Source of the DNA: UBA6522 sp965205045
GTDB taxonomy: Bacteria > Pseudomonadota > Gammaproteobacteria > Steroidobacterales > Rariloculaceae
Length of the DNA stretch: 64,000 bases
Assembly (NCBI GenBank): GCA_965205045.1
Contig: OZ242031.1
Span: 3,410,001-3,474,000 of the forward strand
Reading direction: 5' to 3'
Part shown: one piece after another, positions 23,252-32,306 of the stretch
Layout of the letters: every line of letters starts with the position of its first letter
Numbering within the stretch: the stretch's first letter is position 1
Position numbers and translations under genes: made by a program
Notes under the pieces: generated by a model
What the model was told of the DNA's origin: nothing
Seen by the model: the letters and a program-made list of their open reading frames with translations, nothing else
Database searches by the model: none

Positions 23252-26096
23252 CCTCGGTTCCGGTCGGCATATGAATATCGAACCGTATTCGGCAGACGAA
23301 TTGACCGCGGAGGATTTCGCCGCATTTTTCAGGGATATCCACGGCTGCAAGCCATTTCCGTGGCAGCAGCGACTGACGGCACAGGTGCTCGAGCGGAAAG
23401 AGTGGCCGAAGGTTATCGATCTTCCAACGGGTACCGGCAAGACTGCCGTGCTTGACACTGCGATATTCGCCTTGGCCGTACAGCCGGCGATTTCTCCCCG
23501 ACGAGTTGTGTTCGTCATCGACCGGCGAATTATTGTCGATCAGGTTGTCGAACGAGCAAGGCGAATTCAGGAGCACGTCAAGGACGCTCGGACGCCTGTG
23601 TTGGAATGTATCCGGGACCGACTGCGAAGTCTAAGTGACGGCGACCCATTGGGCGTTGCCGCGCTGCGCGGCGGGATTCCTATCGACGGCGAATGGACGC
23701 ACCGCCCGGATCAGCCATGGGTAGTAGTTTCTACGGTAGACCAATTCGGTTCCCGTCTCTTGTTCCGAGGCTATGGAGTCACGCCGAGCATGCGGCCGAT
23801 TGAAGCCGGGCTTGCCGGTAATGATTGCTTGGTGATCTTGGACGAAGTGCATCTGAGCGCGCCGTTTGCAAAAACTCTCGCCCGAGTATCCACGCTGCCG
23901 CCGGGATTGCTCACTAGACGGTTCGCCACAGTTGAAATGTCCGCGACGCCCAGCGATGAGAAGGCAGATCGCTTCACCCTCGACGTCACAACAGACTTGG
24001 ATGGATGCGCGGAGTTGCGTCGCCGCGTCTGCGCGGCGAAACGAGCAGAACTCGTCTCCACGCGGAATCGGGAAACGGTGCCGGCCACGGTGCGGAAAAT
24101 CGTGAAGTCGATCAATGATTCCATTCGCAAGGGCGATTCTCAGGTTCGTAGTATCGGTGTCGTCGTTAATCAGGTGCGCACGGCCCGTGAGACATATCAT
24201 ATGCTTGAAAGCGAAGGCTATGCTGCGCATCTGATCACGGGACGCATGCGACCGCTGGACAGGATCGATGCGCTAGAGAAGATTCGCCCGATTGTCGATC
24301 CTGAAGGCGACCAGCGTAGCGATGAACTTGCTGTTGTGGTCGCCACGCAGGCAATCGAGGTGGGCGCCGACTTTAGTTTCGACGCGATCATTACCGAGTG
24401 CGCCGCCGTGGACAGTCTCCGGCAGAGATTCGGACGCTTGGATCGCCGTGGAACGTATTCGGAGCGAACCGGCGGTCCGGCCCAAGCGTGGATCATCGGA
24501 CTCAAATCAGTGGTTGGTTCCAAGAAACCCGATCCGATTTATGGCGAGTCGGTTCGAGTGACGTGGGGGGAATTCGAACGTCGTTCCGACGGCGGGCTAT
24601 TGGACGTTGGGCCGACTGCTTTAAGGCACTTCCCGAATGAAGCGCACGCGCCGAGAGCACGAGCTCCGCTACTGCTTGGAACGCATATGGACGCGTGGGT
24701 TCAAACCCGTCCCGAGCCCCTCGCACAACCGGCCATCGACTGGTTTCTTCACGGCATGGGCCAAGACCGATCAGCGGATGTTTCGATTTTGTGGCGTTCA
24801 GATCGATCCTCGAAAGCACTGCGCTTGGTCCCTCCACGGCAAGTTGAGTGTCTCCAAGTGCCCTTGGGGGCAGTGAAGGCATGGCTGGCGGGCAATCCGG
24901 AAGCGGACATCGCTGTCGCTGACGTCGTGCAGGAATACGAGTCGGAAGATTTTCGCTCCCGAGCCAAGACGCAAATCAATGATTGGGTGCGCTGGGCCGG
25001 ATTCGACGACGGTGCCGAGCCGAATCTGGAAGTCAAGGACATTCGTCCTGGGGATGTGCTCATAGTAAATCCGGAGTCGGGCGGCTTGACTGCGGGAACA
25101 TGGGATCCGTCATCCACGAAGACGGTGGAAGATCTGGGCGATGTAGCACAGATCGAAGGTGGACGAAGAGCGACATTGCGCCTCGATCAGGCGTTGCCGC
25201 ATATCGATTCCCCGCCGACTCCTGCTGACGAAGCGGAAGCGGATACTCTTGTTTCAGATCGCATTACCCTTTGGCTCAACGATCAAATGGCTAGATCTGG
25301 CCAGCGGCCCGACTGGATGCCGAATGCCATTCGGAAGTTAGGCAATAGCTTTGAGGTGGTTGCCGTCGGAATAGGCGGCGCGGACTCCAGCGAGAGTTAC
25401 TATATCCTGACCGAACGGCACGCCGATACGGGGAAGCTTATCGTTGACGCTGCAAACATGGACGGTTCGGATGAGACTGGTTCCTTTACCTCCACAGGCG
25501 TGTCTTTGCGCGGGCATCTCGATGGGGTTGGGGAACGCGCAGGACAAATCGCCAGACGGTTGGGTCTGCCGCCTGTGATCGCAGCGGATCTGCGCCTAGC
25601 AGGTCGGATGCATGATCTCGGCAAGGTGGATAGCCGTTTCCAGTTGCAGTTGGTAGGAGGTGACCTGGTGGAATTGGAGATGCGTCGCGACGAGCCGTTG
25701 GCGAAGTCTCTCCCGGGCGCACGCAGGATTGCAGGCTATCCAGTGGGCATGCGGCACGAATTGGCTAGCGTTGCCATGATTCAATCTAACCGAGATGTTC
25801 TCTGTCGGGCTCACGACAAAGACCTAGTGCTTCATCTCGTTGGGACGCATCATGGCTGGGGGCGTCCATTGCCGCCGATCATTGAAGACCCGGATCCGCA
25901 GGCGCTCTCGTACAATTTTGACGGTCACTTCATGAATGCGAGTTCCGATTTGGTCGAGAGTTCCCTGGCTCTCGATATGGCGGATCGCTTCTGGCGCTTG
26001 GTTGAGCGTTATGGGCATTACGGATTGGTTTGGCTCGAAGCCATCCTACGACTGGCTGACCACCAGCAAAGCGCCGAGGAGGGAAGGCGCCCATGA
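23244..26096 (+). CDS. cas3: Type I-G Cas3 helicase-nuclease, module B
   Basis: 950 residues from ATG at 23244, overlapping the csb2 stop; an alternative start is ATG 23271. Motifs: Walker A in DLPTGTGKTAVLD (about residue 60), DEVH in VILDEVHLSAPF (about 198), SAT in VEMSATPS (about 232), motif VI QRFGRLDRRG (about 393), then C-terminal HD nuclease LAGRMHDLGKVDSRFQ (about 788), RHELAS and VGTHHGWGRP (about 864). This is the normal type I-G architecture without a Fic-like extension, so the two Cas3 proteins differ in domain content. It should unwind and shred target DNA after recruitment by the module B complex. ATGA overlap with the next gene. Confidence 0.94.
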   Translation: MSSLGSGRHMNIEPYSADELTAEDFAAFFRDIHGCKPFPWQQRLTAQVLERKEWPKVIDLPTGTGKTAVLDTAIFALAVQPAISPRRVVFVIDRRIIVDQVVERARRIQEHVKDARTPVLECIRDRLRSLSDGDPLGVAALRGGIPIDGEWTHRPDQPWVVVSTVDQFGSRLLFRGYGVTPSMRPIEAGLAGNDCLVILDEVHLSAPFAKTLARVSTLPPGLLTRRFATVEMSATPSDEKADRFTLDVTTDLDGCAELRRRVCAAKRAELVSTRNRETVPATVRKIVKSINDSIRKGDSQVRSIGVVVNQVRTARETYHMLESEGYAAHLITGRMRPLDRIDALEKIRPIVDPEGDQRSDELAVVVATQAIEVGADFSFDAIITECAAVDSLRQRFGRLDRRGTYSERTGGPAQAWIIGLKSVVGSKKPDPIYGESVRVTWGEFERRSDGGLLDVGPTALRHFPNEAHAPRARAPLLLGTHMDAWVQTRPEPLAQPAIDWFLHGMGQDRSADVSILWRSDRSSKALRLVPPRQVECLQVPLGAVKAWLAGNPEADIAVADVVQEYESEDFRSRAKTQINDWVRWAGFDDGAEPNLEVKDIRPGDVLIVNPESGGLTAGTWDPSSTKTVEDLGDVAQIEGGRRATLRLDQALPHIDSPPTPADEAEADTLVSDRITLWLNDQMARSGQRPDWMPNAIRKLGNSFEVVAVGIGGADSSESYYILTERHADTGKLIVDAANMDGSDETGSFTSTGVSLRGHLDGVGERAGQIARRLGLPPVIAADLRLAGRMHDLGKVDSRFQLQLVGGDLVELEMRRDEPLAKSLPGARRIAGYPVGMRHELASVAMIQSNRDVLCRAHDKDLVLHLVGTHHGWGRPLPPIIEDPDPQALSYNFDGHFMNASSDLVESSLALDMADRFWRLVERYGHYGLVWLEAILRLADHQQSAEEGRRP

Positions 26097-27070
26097 ATGG
26101 AGCTCACCTTCTCGGGCTCGAAGGATTGAACCCGTTGGGTTTTTTTGCGGCCCTGGGCGTCCAGGTTGCATTTGCGAAACAGGACAAGCAGCCTCGGATG
26201 TGGTGGAGCGACGACGTTACTCCGCACGCGGTCGTGGATAGGGAATTTACCATTGACCGGATCGTGGCACGCGCATTGGATTCGTTTTCGTATTGGGGGG
26301 GTAGCTTGGCAACCAATCCCAGCCGACCAGATGGATCGAAAATGCCGAAGGGTGACGCGCTCAAACTGCTGCCGGACGACATTGAAGCGTATCTTGGTCA
26401 GGCGGTGCGTTGCCCTTGGAGCGGTGGACTTGCTACAGCTCTTCTGGCACAAGGAAGCTTGGACAACCAAGGTGTAGCAAAGCCGTCCGACTTCTACTTT
26501 ACAGCCGGACAACAGAAGTTTCTGGGTATGGCGCGCAAAATATTTCATGCCGCCAGGTTTGAGGACATTGAGTCTGCCCTTGAAGGTCCATGGCGTTACG
26601 AGAGTCCGGCACCTTCGCTTGGATGGGATGTCACGGATGATCGGGAATATGCGCTGAGAGCCAACGACCCGAGTCCGGAGAAGAAGTTGACCAATCCCGG
26701 CGTAGAAGCACTGGCCCTGTTGGGGCTGAGTCTGAACCCGGTGTATGCGGGGCAGGACCGCACCGTCACACAAGGTTGCTCAGGAAAGTGGAAGGATGGC
26801 AGCTATTCTTGGCCGCTCTGGCGTAGACCGGCCTCTCCGCGTGCCGTCAAGTCGCTCCTGGCGCACGCTTATGACCATCCTGCAGCTACGAGACGTGAAC
26901 GCTGGTATCAGTCATGGGGCATATCCGCTATCCTCCGATCACCGATCCGTCGAACCGATCAGGGCGGCTATGGGACATTTCGCCCGCCACAAATCGTATG
27001 GCAACTACCGCCATTGGAAGGTCAGCAGATAACTCCCCAATCTAAGGCGAGTCATCGTTCGACACAGTGA
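26093..27070 (+). CDS. csb3: Csb3-like protein, probable large or accessory subunit of module B
   Basis: This 325-residue protein starts MNGAHLLGLEGLNPLGFFAA, then PRMWWSDDVTPHAVV, the style of Csb3/GSU0052-type proteins. These occupy the Cas8-like position in type I-G loci lacking csx17. It overlaps cas3 by ATGA. The N-terminal pattern of a hydrophobic helix followed by a WWSDD motif is faintly parallel to GWWDGD in Csx17, suggesting distant kinship. The stop codon lies only seven bases before the direct repeat containing the next DUF1703 gene. Assignment depends on context and motif style; a search would settle it. Confidence 0.65.
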   Translation: MNGAHLLGLEGLNPLGFFAALGVQVAFAKQDKQPRMWWSDDVTPHAVVDREFTIDRIVARALDSFSYWGGSLATNPSRPDGSKMPKGDALKLLPDDIEAYLGQAVRCPWSGGLATALLAQGSLDNQGVAKPSDFYFTAGQQKFLGMARKIFHAARFEDIESALEGPWRYESPAPSLGWDVTDDREYALRANDPSPEKKLTNPGVEALALLGLSLNPVYAGQDRTVTQGCSGKWKDGSYSWPLWRRPASPRAVKSLLAHAYDHPAATRRERWYQSWGISAILRSPIRRTDQGGYGTFRPPQIVWQLPPLEGQQITPQSKASHRSTQ

Positions 27071-27077
27071 GCCGCAT

Positions 27078-27678
27078 TAGTGTTTTCATGACCAAACGCC
27101 GCCTCCCCATCGGCATCCAAACCTTCCGCAAGATTCGGGAGCAGGGCTACTACTACGTCGACAAGACCAGCTATATCCGGGCATTGCTGGACGACGGCAC
27201 GCATTTTTTCCTGTCGCGGCCACGGCGTTTCGGCAAGAGCCTGTTTCTGGACACGCTGAAGGAGTTGTTCGAGGGAAACGAACCGCTGTTTGAAGGGCTG
27301 CGCATTCATGACAAATGGGACTGGTCGGCGAAGCATCCCGTGTTGCGATTGAGCTTCGGCCGTGGCGATTTCAGCGAACCTGGATACTTGCGAAAAAACC
27401 TCATGGCGCAGTTGGACTCGGTTGAGCGTCGGGCGGGTGTCAAGTCGGCTTACGATACGGTGCCTGACCGATTCGCCCATCTGCTGGAACTACTCCACGC
27501 GAAATCCGGCGAGTCGGTGGCCGTTCTGGTGGACGAGTACGACAAGCCGATCCTGGACGCCCTGGACAAGCCGGAGGTTGCGAGGGCCAACCGCGATTTC
27601 CTGCGAGGAGTCTACGGCGCGATCAAGGACAGTGACGAGCACATCCGGTTCGCGTTCCTGACGGGCGTGAGCAAGTTC
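27078..27678 (+). repeat. Right copy of the 601-bp direct repeat flanking module B
   Basis: Partner of 18462-19062; it begins seven bases after the csb3 stop and includes the first 591 bases of the third DUF1703 gene. Confidence 0.8.
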
Positions 27679-28656
27679 TCCAAAGTGAGTCTTTTCTCGG
27701 GGCTGAACAATCTGGACGACATCACTCTCGACCCGCGCTACTCCGCGATCTGCGGCTACACCGATGCGGATATCGACACCGTATTCGCGCCGGAACTCGC
27801 GGGCCTCGACCGGGACGAAATCCGTGACTGGTACAACGGTTACAGTTGGCTTGGCGAGGAGAAGGTGTACAACCCTTTCGACATCCTGCTGCTTTTCGAA
27901 AAGCGCAAGTTCGGCGCTTACTGGTTCGAGACCGGCACGCCGGTATTCCTGCTGGAGACATTGTTCAAACGCCGGGTAAGTTCGCTGGCGCTGGACGACA
28001 TGATGGGTAGCAGCGACCTGCTGTCCACTTTTGACGTGGACGAGATGGCAACCGAAGCCCTGCTATTCCAGACCGGCTACCTCACCATCCAGGACGAGGA
28101 AGATCTTGGCGGCGAGCCCGTCTATCGGCTCGGCTACCCCAACCGGGAAGTGCGCCAGAGCCTGAACCGGAGCCTGCTGCGGTATCTGGTGAAGGATTCA
28201 TCCCGGCAGATGGCGAACAGCGTGCGGCTTTACAGGCTTCTGGATGCCAACGACTTCGCCGGACTCGAAACGCTGTTCCATGCATTCTTCGCCAGCATTC
28301 CACACGAGTGGTATACCAACAACGACATCGCCAACTACGAGGGCTTTTACGCGAGCGTGTTCTACTCCTATTTCGCCGCTCTGGGACTGGACATCGCCGT
28401 GGAGGACAGCAACAGCCACGGCCGTCTGGATATGGCGGTGCGGTTCAACGGCAACGTGTATCTGTTCGAGTTCAAGGTGGTCGAGATGGCGTCGAAGGGC
28501 GCGGCGATGGCCCAGTTGAAGGAGAAGCGCTACGCCGACAAGTACCGGCACCTGGGCCAGCCGATCCACCTGATCGCCGTGGAGTTCAGCAAGGACGCCC
28601 GCAATCTGGCCGCGTTCGAGGTTGAGCGCGCCTCATTCCCGACTTCTTTACCCTGA
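27088..28656 (+). CDS. AAA ATPase-like / PD-(D/E)XK protein (DUF1703 type), copy 3
   Basis: 522 residues from ATG at 27088. It has the P-loop variant RPRRFGKSLFLDTL, VAVLVDEYDKPILDAL, and nuclease-like GRLDMAVRFNGN then YLFEFKVVE. The N-terminal 196 residues are nearly identical to copy 2 (18472) while the rest is not, and in places resembles copy 1 (DPRYSA, YNGY, NREV contexts). This suggests recombination among family members. The stop codon lies inside a perfect 14-bp inverted repeat. It sits between module B and the adaptation genes, on the same strand as all cas genes. Confidence 0.88.
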   Translation: MTKRRLPIGIQTFRKIREQGYYYVDKTSYIRALLDDGTHFFLSRPRRFGKSLFLDTLKELFEGNEPLFEGLRIHDKWDWSAKHPVLRLSFGRGDFSEPGYLRKNLMAQLDSVERRAGVKSAYDTVPDRFAHLLELLHAKSGESVAVLVDEYDKPILDALDKPEVARANRDFLRGVYGAIKDSDEHIRFAFLTGVSKFSKVSLFSGLNNLDDITLDPRYSAICGYTDADIDTVFAPELAGLDRDEIRDWYNGYSWLGEEKVYNPFDILLLFEKRKFGAYWFETGTPVFLLETLFKRRVSSLALDDMMGSSDLLSTFDVDEMATEALLFQTGYLTIQDEEDLGGEPVYRLGYPNREVRQSLNRSLLRYLVKDSSRQMANSVRLYRLLDANDFAGLETLFHAFFASIPHEWYTNNDIANYEGFYASVFYSYFAALGLDIAVEDSNSHGRLDMAVRFNGNVYLFEFKVVEMASKGAAMAQLKEKRYADKYRHLGQPIHLIAVEFSKDARNLAAFEVERASFPTSLP

Positions 28657-28689
28657 AATCTGTGTGGCTACCCATCAGATTTCAGGGTA
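28649..28689. repeat. Perfect 14-bp inverted repeat between two ATPase genes
   Basis: TACCCTGAAATCTG (28649-28662) pairs with CAGATTTCAGGGTA (28676-28689) around a 13-base loop. It includes the stop codon of the DUF1703 gene and ends ten bases before the DUF4143 start codon. There is no T-tract, so a simple intrinsic terminator is unlikely; attenuation, mRNA stabilisation or a former element end are options. Confidence 0.7.
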
Positions 28690-28699
28690 GCATGGGTTC

Positions 28700-29866
28700 A
28701 TGCTCCAGCGCACGCAACACCTTGCCAGGCTTCGGATGCTCCTGCGCGACAATCCCGTTGTCGCCATTCTCGGCGCCAGGCAGGTCGGCAAGACCACGCT
28801 GGCGGTACAGCTCCAGCAAGAGTGGCCGCAACCATGCCATTTTTTCGATCTGGAGCGGCCGCGCGACCTTGCCCGGTTGGCCGACCCGGAACTGGCCCTC
28901 GAACCGCTTGAGGGCCTGGTCATTCTGGACGAGATCCAGCGCAGGCCCGGCCTGTTTCCGCTTCTGCGCGTGCTGGCCGACCGAAGGCCGGTTCGTGCCC
29001 GATTCCTCGTTCTTGGCAGCGCTTCCCCGGCGCTGCTTCGGCAGGGAACCGAGACGTTGGCCGGGCGTCTCGCCGTGCATGCGCTCGGCGGATTCTCTTT
29101 GGACGAAGTTGGTGTCGATGACCATGCGAAGCTCTGGCTGCGCGGGGGCTTTCCGCGTTCGTTCCTGGCGCCATCGGATATGAGGAGCCACGACTGGCGA
29201 GAGGACTTCATTGGCGCCTTTCTCGAAAGGGACCTGCCGCAACTGGGTATTCGCATCGGCGCGGTGACGCTCAGAAGGTTCTGGACCATGCTGGCCCATT
29301 ACCACGGCCAAGTCTGGAACGCCTCGGCTTTTGCCCGCAACTTCGGCGTAAATCACACGACGGTCCGGCGCTACCTGGATATCCTGACTTCGGCCTTTGT
29401 CGTGCGCCAGCTCCAGCCCTGGCACGAAAACCTGAGGAAGAGGCAAGTCAAGGCGCCGAAGGTCTACCTTGCGGATCCCGGCCTTCTGCACGCATTGCTC
29501 GGACTCATCGGCAGGAAGGACGTGGAGGCTCATCCGATATTGGGTGCGTCATGGGAAGGATTCGCGATTGCCCAGGTGACCGGGTTGCTCGCCGTCCGGC
29601 CGCACGAGTGCTTCTTCTGGGCGACCCACACGGGCGCCGAACTCGATCTGCTGGTGGTGCGCGGCCGGCGGCGCTGGGGATTCGAAATCAAGCGGACCGC
29701 AGTGCCCGCCATCACGCGCTCCATGCGAACCGTTTTGGCGGATTTGAACTTGGAGCGGTTGTTTGTCATTCATGCGGGCAGGCACTCTTTCGACGTGGCC
29801 GAGAAGATTCGCGCCATTGCATTGCCGCATATGTTGGGCGAATTGAAGCCCTGGCGGGAGCAGTGA
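28700..29866 (+). CDS. ATP-binding protein, AAA_14 / DUF4143 family
   Basis: A complete 388-residue protein. Walker A is in AILGARQVGKTTLAVQL (residues about 22-38) and Walker B in GLVILDEIQRRP (about 72-83). GSASPALLRQGTETLAGR follows, then a winged-helix-like middle (NHTTVRRYLDILTSAFV), then the DUF4143 nuclease-like C-terminus with TGAELDLLVVRGRRRWGFEI. The family is widespread, often multicopy, and of unknown role; a DNA-related or toxin-like role has been suggested. It lies between the DUF1703 gene and cas4-cas1 on the same strand. A decapitated relative lies at 7001-8032. Confidence 0.88.
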   Translation: MLQRTQHLARLRMLLRDNPVVAILGARQVGKTTLAVQLQQEWPQPCHFFDLERPRDLARLADPELALEPLEGLVILDEIQRRPGLFPLLRVLADRRPVRARFLVLGSASPALLRQGTETLAGRLAVHALGGFSLDEVGVDDHAKLWLRGGFPRSFLAPSDMRSHDWREDFIGAFLERDLPQLGIRIGAVTLRRFWTMLAHYHGQVWNASAFARNFGVNHTTVRRYLDILTSAFVVRQLQPWHENLRKRQVKAPKVYLADPGLLHALLGLIGRKDVEAHPILGASWEGFAIAQVTGLLAVRPHECFFWATHTGAELDLLVVRGRRRWGFEIKRTAVPAITRSMRTVLADLNLERLFVIHAGRHSFDVAEKIRAIALPHMLGELKPWREQ

Positions 29867-29965
29867 GGTTTTCGAGGGCGTGCGGACAAACAGGGAACCA
29901 TTTGGTAAAACATGGCTGTGACCGCCTCCTCGAGCGGGCGCACGACAGTCGATGGAGGAATCGAA

Positions 29966-31783
29966 ATGCCGGAACCAGCAGCCGTTCCCGAACCGCGCGA
30001 CAGCACTCCCGACGCCGAACAGCGTTCCGAACGCCGCGCGGGCGCGCTGAGGTCCGACCATGCTTCCGACGCGCCCTCGAAAAGCGAGCCGATACAGGCC
30101 GCTCTCCCATTGCGCGTGGGACGGCGCGACGGGCGCGCGCCGCTCATTCCCGCGCGAATCCTCAACGAATTCGTTTACTGTCCCCGGCTGGCCTACCTGG
30201 AATGGGTGCAGAAGGAGTGGGAGGATTCGGCGGATACCGTGCAGGGCAAGCACGTCCACCGGAAGGTTGACCGTCAGGGCGGAAAGCTCCCCGAACCGGA
30301 CGAGCAATCTCCGGAGTTGAAGGTCGCCCGCTCGGTTGAGTTGTCCTCGACGCAGCTCAACCTGATTGCCAAGATCGATCTCGTCGAGAGCGCCGGCGGC
30401 AAGGTCGTGCCGGTCGATTACAAGCGCGGCAAACGCCCGCACGTGGCGCGCCAGGCGTACGATCCGGAGCGTGTGCAGTTGTGCGCGCAGGGGCTGCTGC
30501 TCAGGGAGCACGGTTACGAATGCTCCGAAGGCATCCTGTACTTCGCCGGGTCGCGCGAGCGCGTGAAGGTTCCGTTCGACGACGAACTGGTGGAACTCAC
30601 CCGGCAGTCCATTGAGGGGCTCAGTGCCGTTGCCGACGCCGGCTTGATCCCACCGCCGCTCGAGGACAGTCCGAAATGCCCGAGGTGTTCCCTGGTGGGT
30701 GTCTGCCTGCCGGACGAGACCAACCTGCTGCGGCTTGCGTCGGAAAATGTCCGCCCGCTGGCTGTCCGGCAGACGCGGGCGCTACCGGTATACGTCCAGG
30801 CGCAGCGCGGCAAGGTCGCCAAGAAGGGCGAGCGGCTCGCCATCACCAGTGGAGACGACGAGACCGTGTACGCGCGCATAGCCGAGACGTCGCAGCTCGT
30901 ACTGATGGGCAACGTCTACGTCACCACGCCGACGTTGCATGAACTCATGCGGCGCAACATTCCGATCACCTGGCAGTCGTATGGCGGTTGGTTTCTTGGG
31001 CATTCCGTCGGAGCGGGCCACGGCAACGTCGAGTTGCGGACGGCTCAATACAAGGGATCGTTCGATGAACAGGTTTGCCTCAGGCTGGCGCGGGGTTGGG
31101 TGCGGGCGAAGATTCGCAACTCGCGGACGCTCCTGCGCCGAAATTGGCGCCGTGACGAGGATGTCGCCCCGGCGCTCACGGACCTCAAGCGGTTGGCCGC
31201 CAAGGCCGGGCGGTCGCGGAGCATCGATTCGCTGCTCGGTGTCGAGGGCGCGGCGGCGGCGCGTTATTTCCAGCATTTTTCCGGCATGCTCAAGCAGGAT
31301 GGCGACGCGGATCTCTTCGAGATGAACAACCGCAACCGCCGCCCGCCGACGGACCCCGTCAACGCGCTGTTGTCGTTCGGCTATGCGATGCTGACGCGGG
31401 CGCTGGTGGTCGCGCTTTCGGCAAGCGGTTTCGACCCCTATCGGGGATTCTTTCATCAACCGCGGTACGGACGCCCCGCGCTGGCCCTCGACATGATGGA
31501 GCCGTTCCGGCCCTTGATCGTGGAGTCGGCGGTGCTGACCGCGATAAACAACGGCGAAGTGCGTCCGACGGATTTCGTGCGCAGGGCCACGGGCGTCAAC
31601 CTGTCCAGTGGAGGCCGCAAGCGATTCATCGCCACGTTCGAGCGGCGGCTCGGCCAGGAAGTCACGCACCCGCTGTTCGGCTACCGCGTCGAATACCGCA
31701 GGCTCCTGGAAGTGCAGGCGCGCCTGCTGGGCCGGTTTCTGCTGGGCGATACGCCCGACTACCCCAATTTCATCACGCGCTGA
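29966..31783 (+). CDS. cas4-cas1: Fused Cas4-Cas1 (spacer acquisition)
   Basis: 605 residues from ATG at 29966, which has GGAGGA eight bases upstream; an upstream ATG at 29912 has no ribosome binding site. The Cas4 half shows RILNEFVYCPRLAYLEW (first cluster Cys), RecB-type nuclease residues in AKIDLVES, then VVPVDYKRGK, then the QLCAQGLLLREHGY motif, and the Cys cluster CPRCSLVGVC. The Cas1 half follows from about residue 250, with LFEMNNRNRRPPTDPVNALL, FFHQPRYGRPALALDMMEPF (His and acidic metal ligands) and RPLIVESAVLTAI. Cas4-Cas1 fusions are typical of type I-G. Cas4 trims and orients prespacers by PAM, Cas1 with Cas2 integrates them. It is the only adaptation module serving both effector modules. 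Confidence 0.95.
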   Translation: MPEPAAVPEPRDSTPDAEQRSERRAGALRSDHASDAPSKSEPIQAALPLRVGRRDGRAPLIPARILNEFVYCPRLAYLEWVQKEWEDSADTVQGKHVHRKVDRQGGKLPEPDEQSPELKVARSVELSSTQLNLIAKIDLVESAGGKVVPVDYKRGKRPHVARQAYDPERVQLCAQGLLLREHGYECSEGILYFAGSRERVKVPFDDELVELTRQSIEGLSAVADAGLIPPPLEDSPKCPRCSLVGVCLPDETNLLRLASENVRPLAVRQTRALPVYVQAQRGKVAKKGERLAITSGDDETVYARIAETSQLVLMGNVYVTTPTLHELMRRNIPITWQSYGGWFLGHSVGAGHGNVELRTAQYKGSFDEQVCLRLARGWVRAKIRNSRTLLRRNWRRDEDVAPALTDLKRLAAKAGRSRSIDSLLGVEGAAAARYFQHFSGMLKQDGDADLFEMNNRNRRPPTDPVNALLSFGYAMLTRALVVALSASGFDPYRGFFHQPRYGRPALALDMMEPFRPLIVESAVLTAINNGEVRPTDFVRRATGVNLSSGGRKRFIATFERRLGQEVTHPLFGYRVEYRRLLEVQARLLGRFLLGDTPDYPNFITR

Positions 31784-31803
31784 CGGCATGGCGGGAGAGG
31801 TCT

Positions 31804-32103
31804 ATGGCAAGAGGCGAGCGGCTTTATCTGGTGGTCTACGACATCTCGGACGCAAAGCGTTGGCGGTTTGTGTACAAAACGATGCAGGGCTTCGGGGAGT
31901 GGGTGCAGCTTTCCGTGTTTCAGTGTCGGCTCCCGCGCCTGCGCCACGCTGAACTGATCGCCAAATTGGACGAAAATATCCACCATGAGGAGGACCATGT
32001 GGTTATCATAGACCTCGGTCCGGCGGACAGGGTTGAGCCCAAGGTTCAATCACTCGGCAAGCGTTCATTCATCGCGGTCAAGCGGGAAGCTGTGATCGTT
32101 TAA
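31804..32103 (+). CDS. cas2: Cas2
   Basis: This 99-residue protein has the ferredoxin-like Cas2 start LYLVVYDISDAKRW, containing the conserved metal-site Asp, and the core WVQLSVFQCRL, then DHVVIIDLGPAD. It is 20 bases after cas4-cas1. It forms the structural centre of the Cas1-Cas2 integrase. It is the last cas gene before the leader and array. Confidence 0.95.
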   Translation: MARGERLYLVVYDISDAKRWRFVYKTMQGFGEWVQLSVFQCRLPRLRHAELIAKLDENIHHEEDHVVIIDLGPADRVEPKVQSLGKRSFIAVKREAVIV

Positions 32104-32306
32104 CTCGCCGCCGGCCCGCGAGCGCTCCGGTGCGCGTACAACGCCAGGGAGCGCTCGCACGGTGGATTGCTCCTTAAAATTCAGGAAGTTGTCAGCTACA
32201 CTCGCGGTCACGAGTCGCAGAGGAGGCCGCTATCTCGGAATACAATCGACGAGCACTCGCGTTCACGGTCCACAGGCCGGGCGTGCAGCCGCCTCCAGCG
32301 ACCGGC
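32104..32306 (+). promoter_or_regulatory. CRISPR leader
   Basis: 203 bases between cas2 and the first repeat. It holds a perfect 11-bp inverted repeat, GCGAGCGCTCC (32118-32128) and GGAGCGCTCGC (32148-32158), with a 19-base loop. This may end the cas2 transcript or bind an integration factor. A TACAAT hexamer at 32241-32246, 61 bases before the first repeat, is a possible -10 for array transcription; no matching -35 is obvious. The cas2-side position and the repeat orientation (ATTGAAGC at the 3' end) both put the newest spacers here. Confidence 0.65.
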
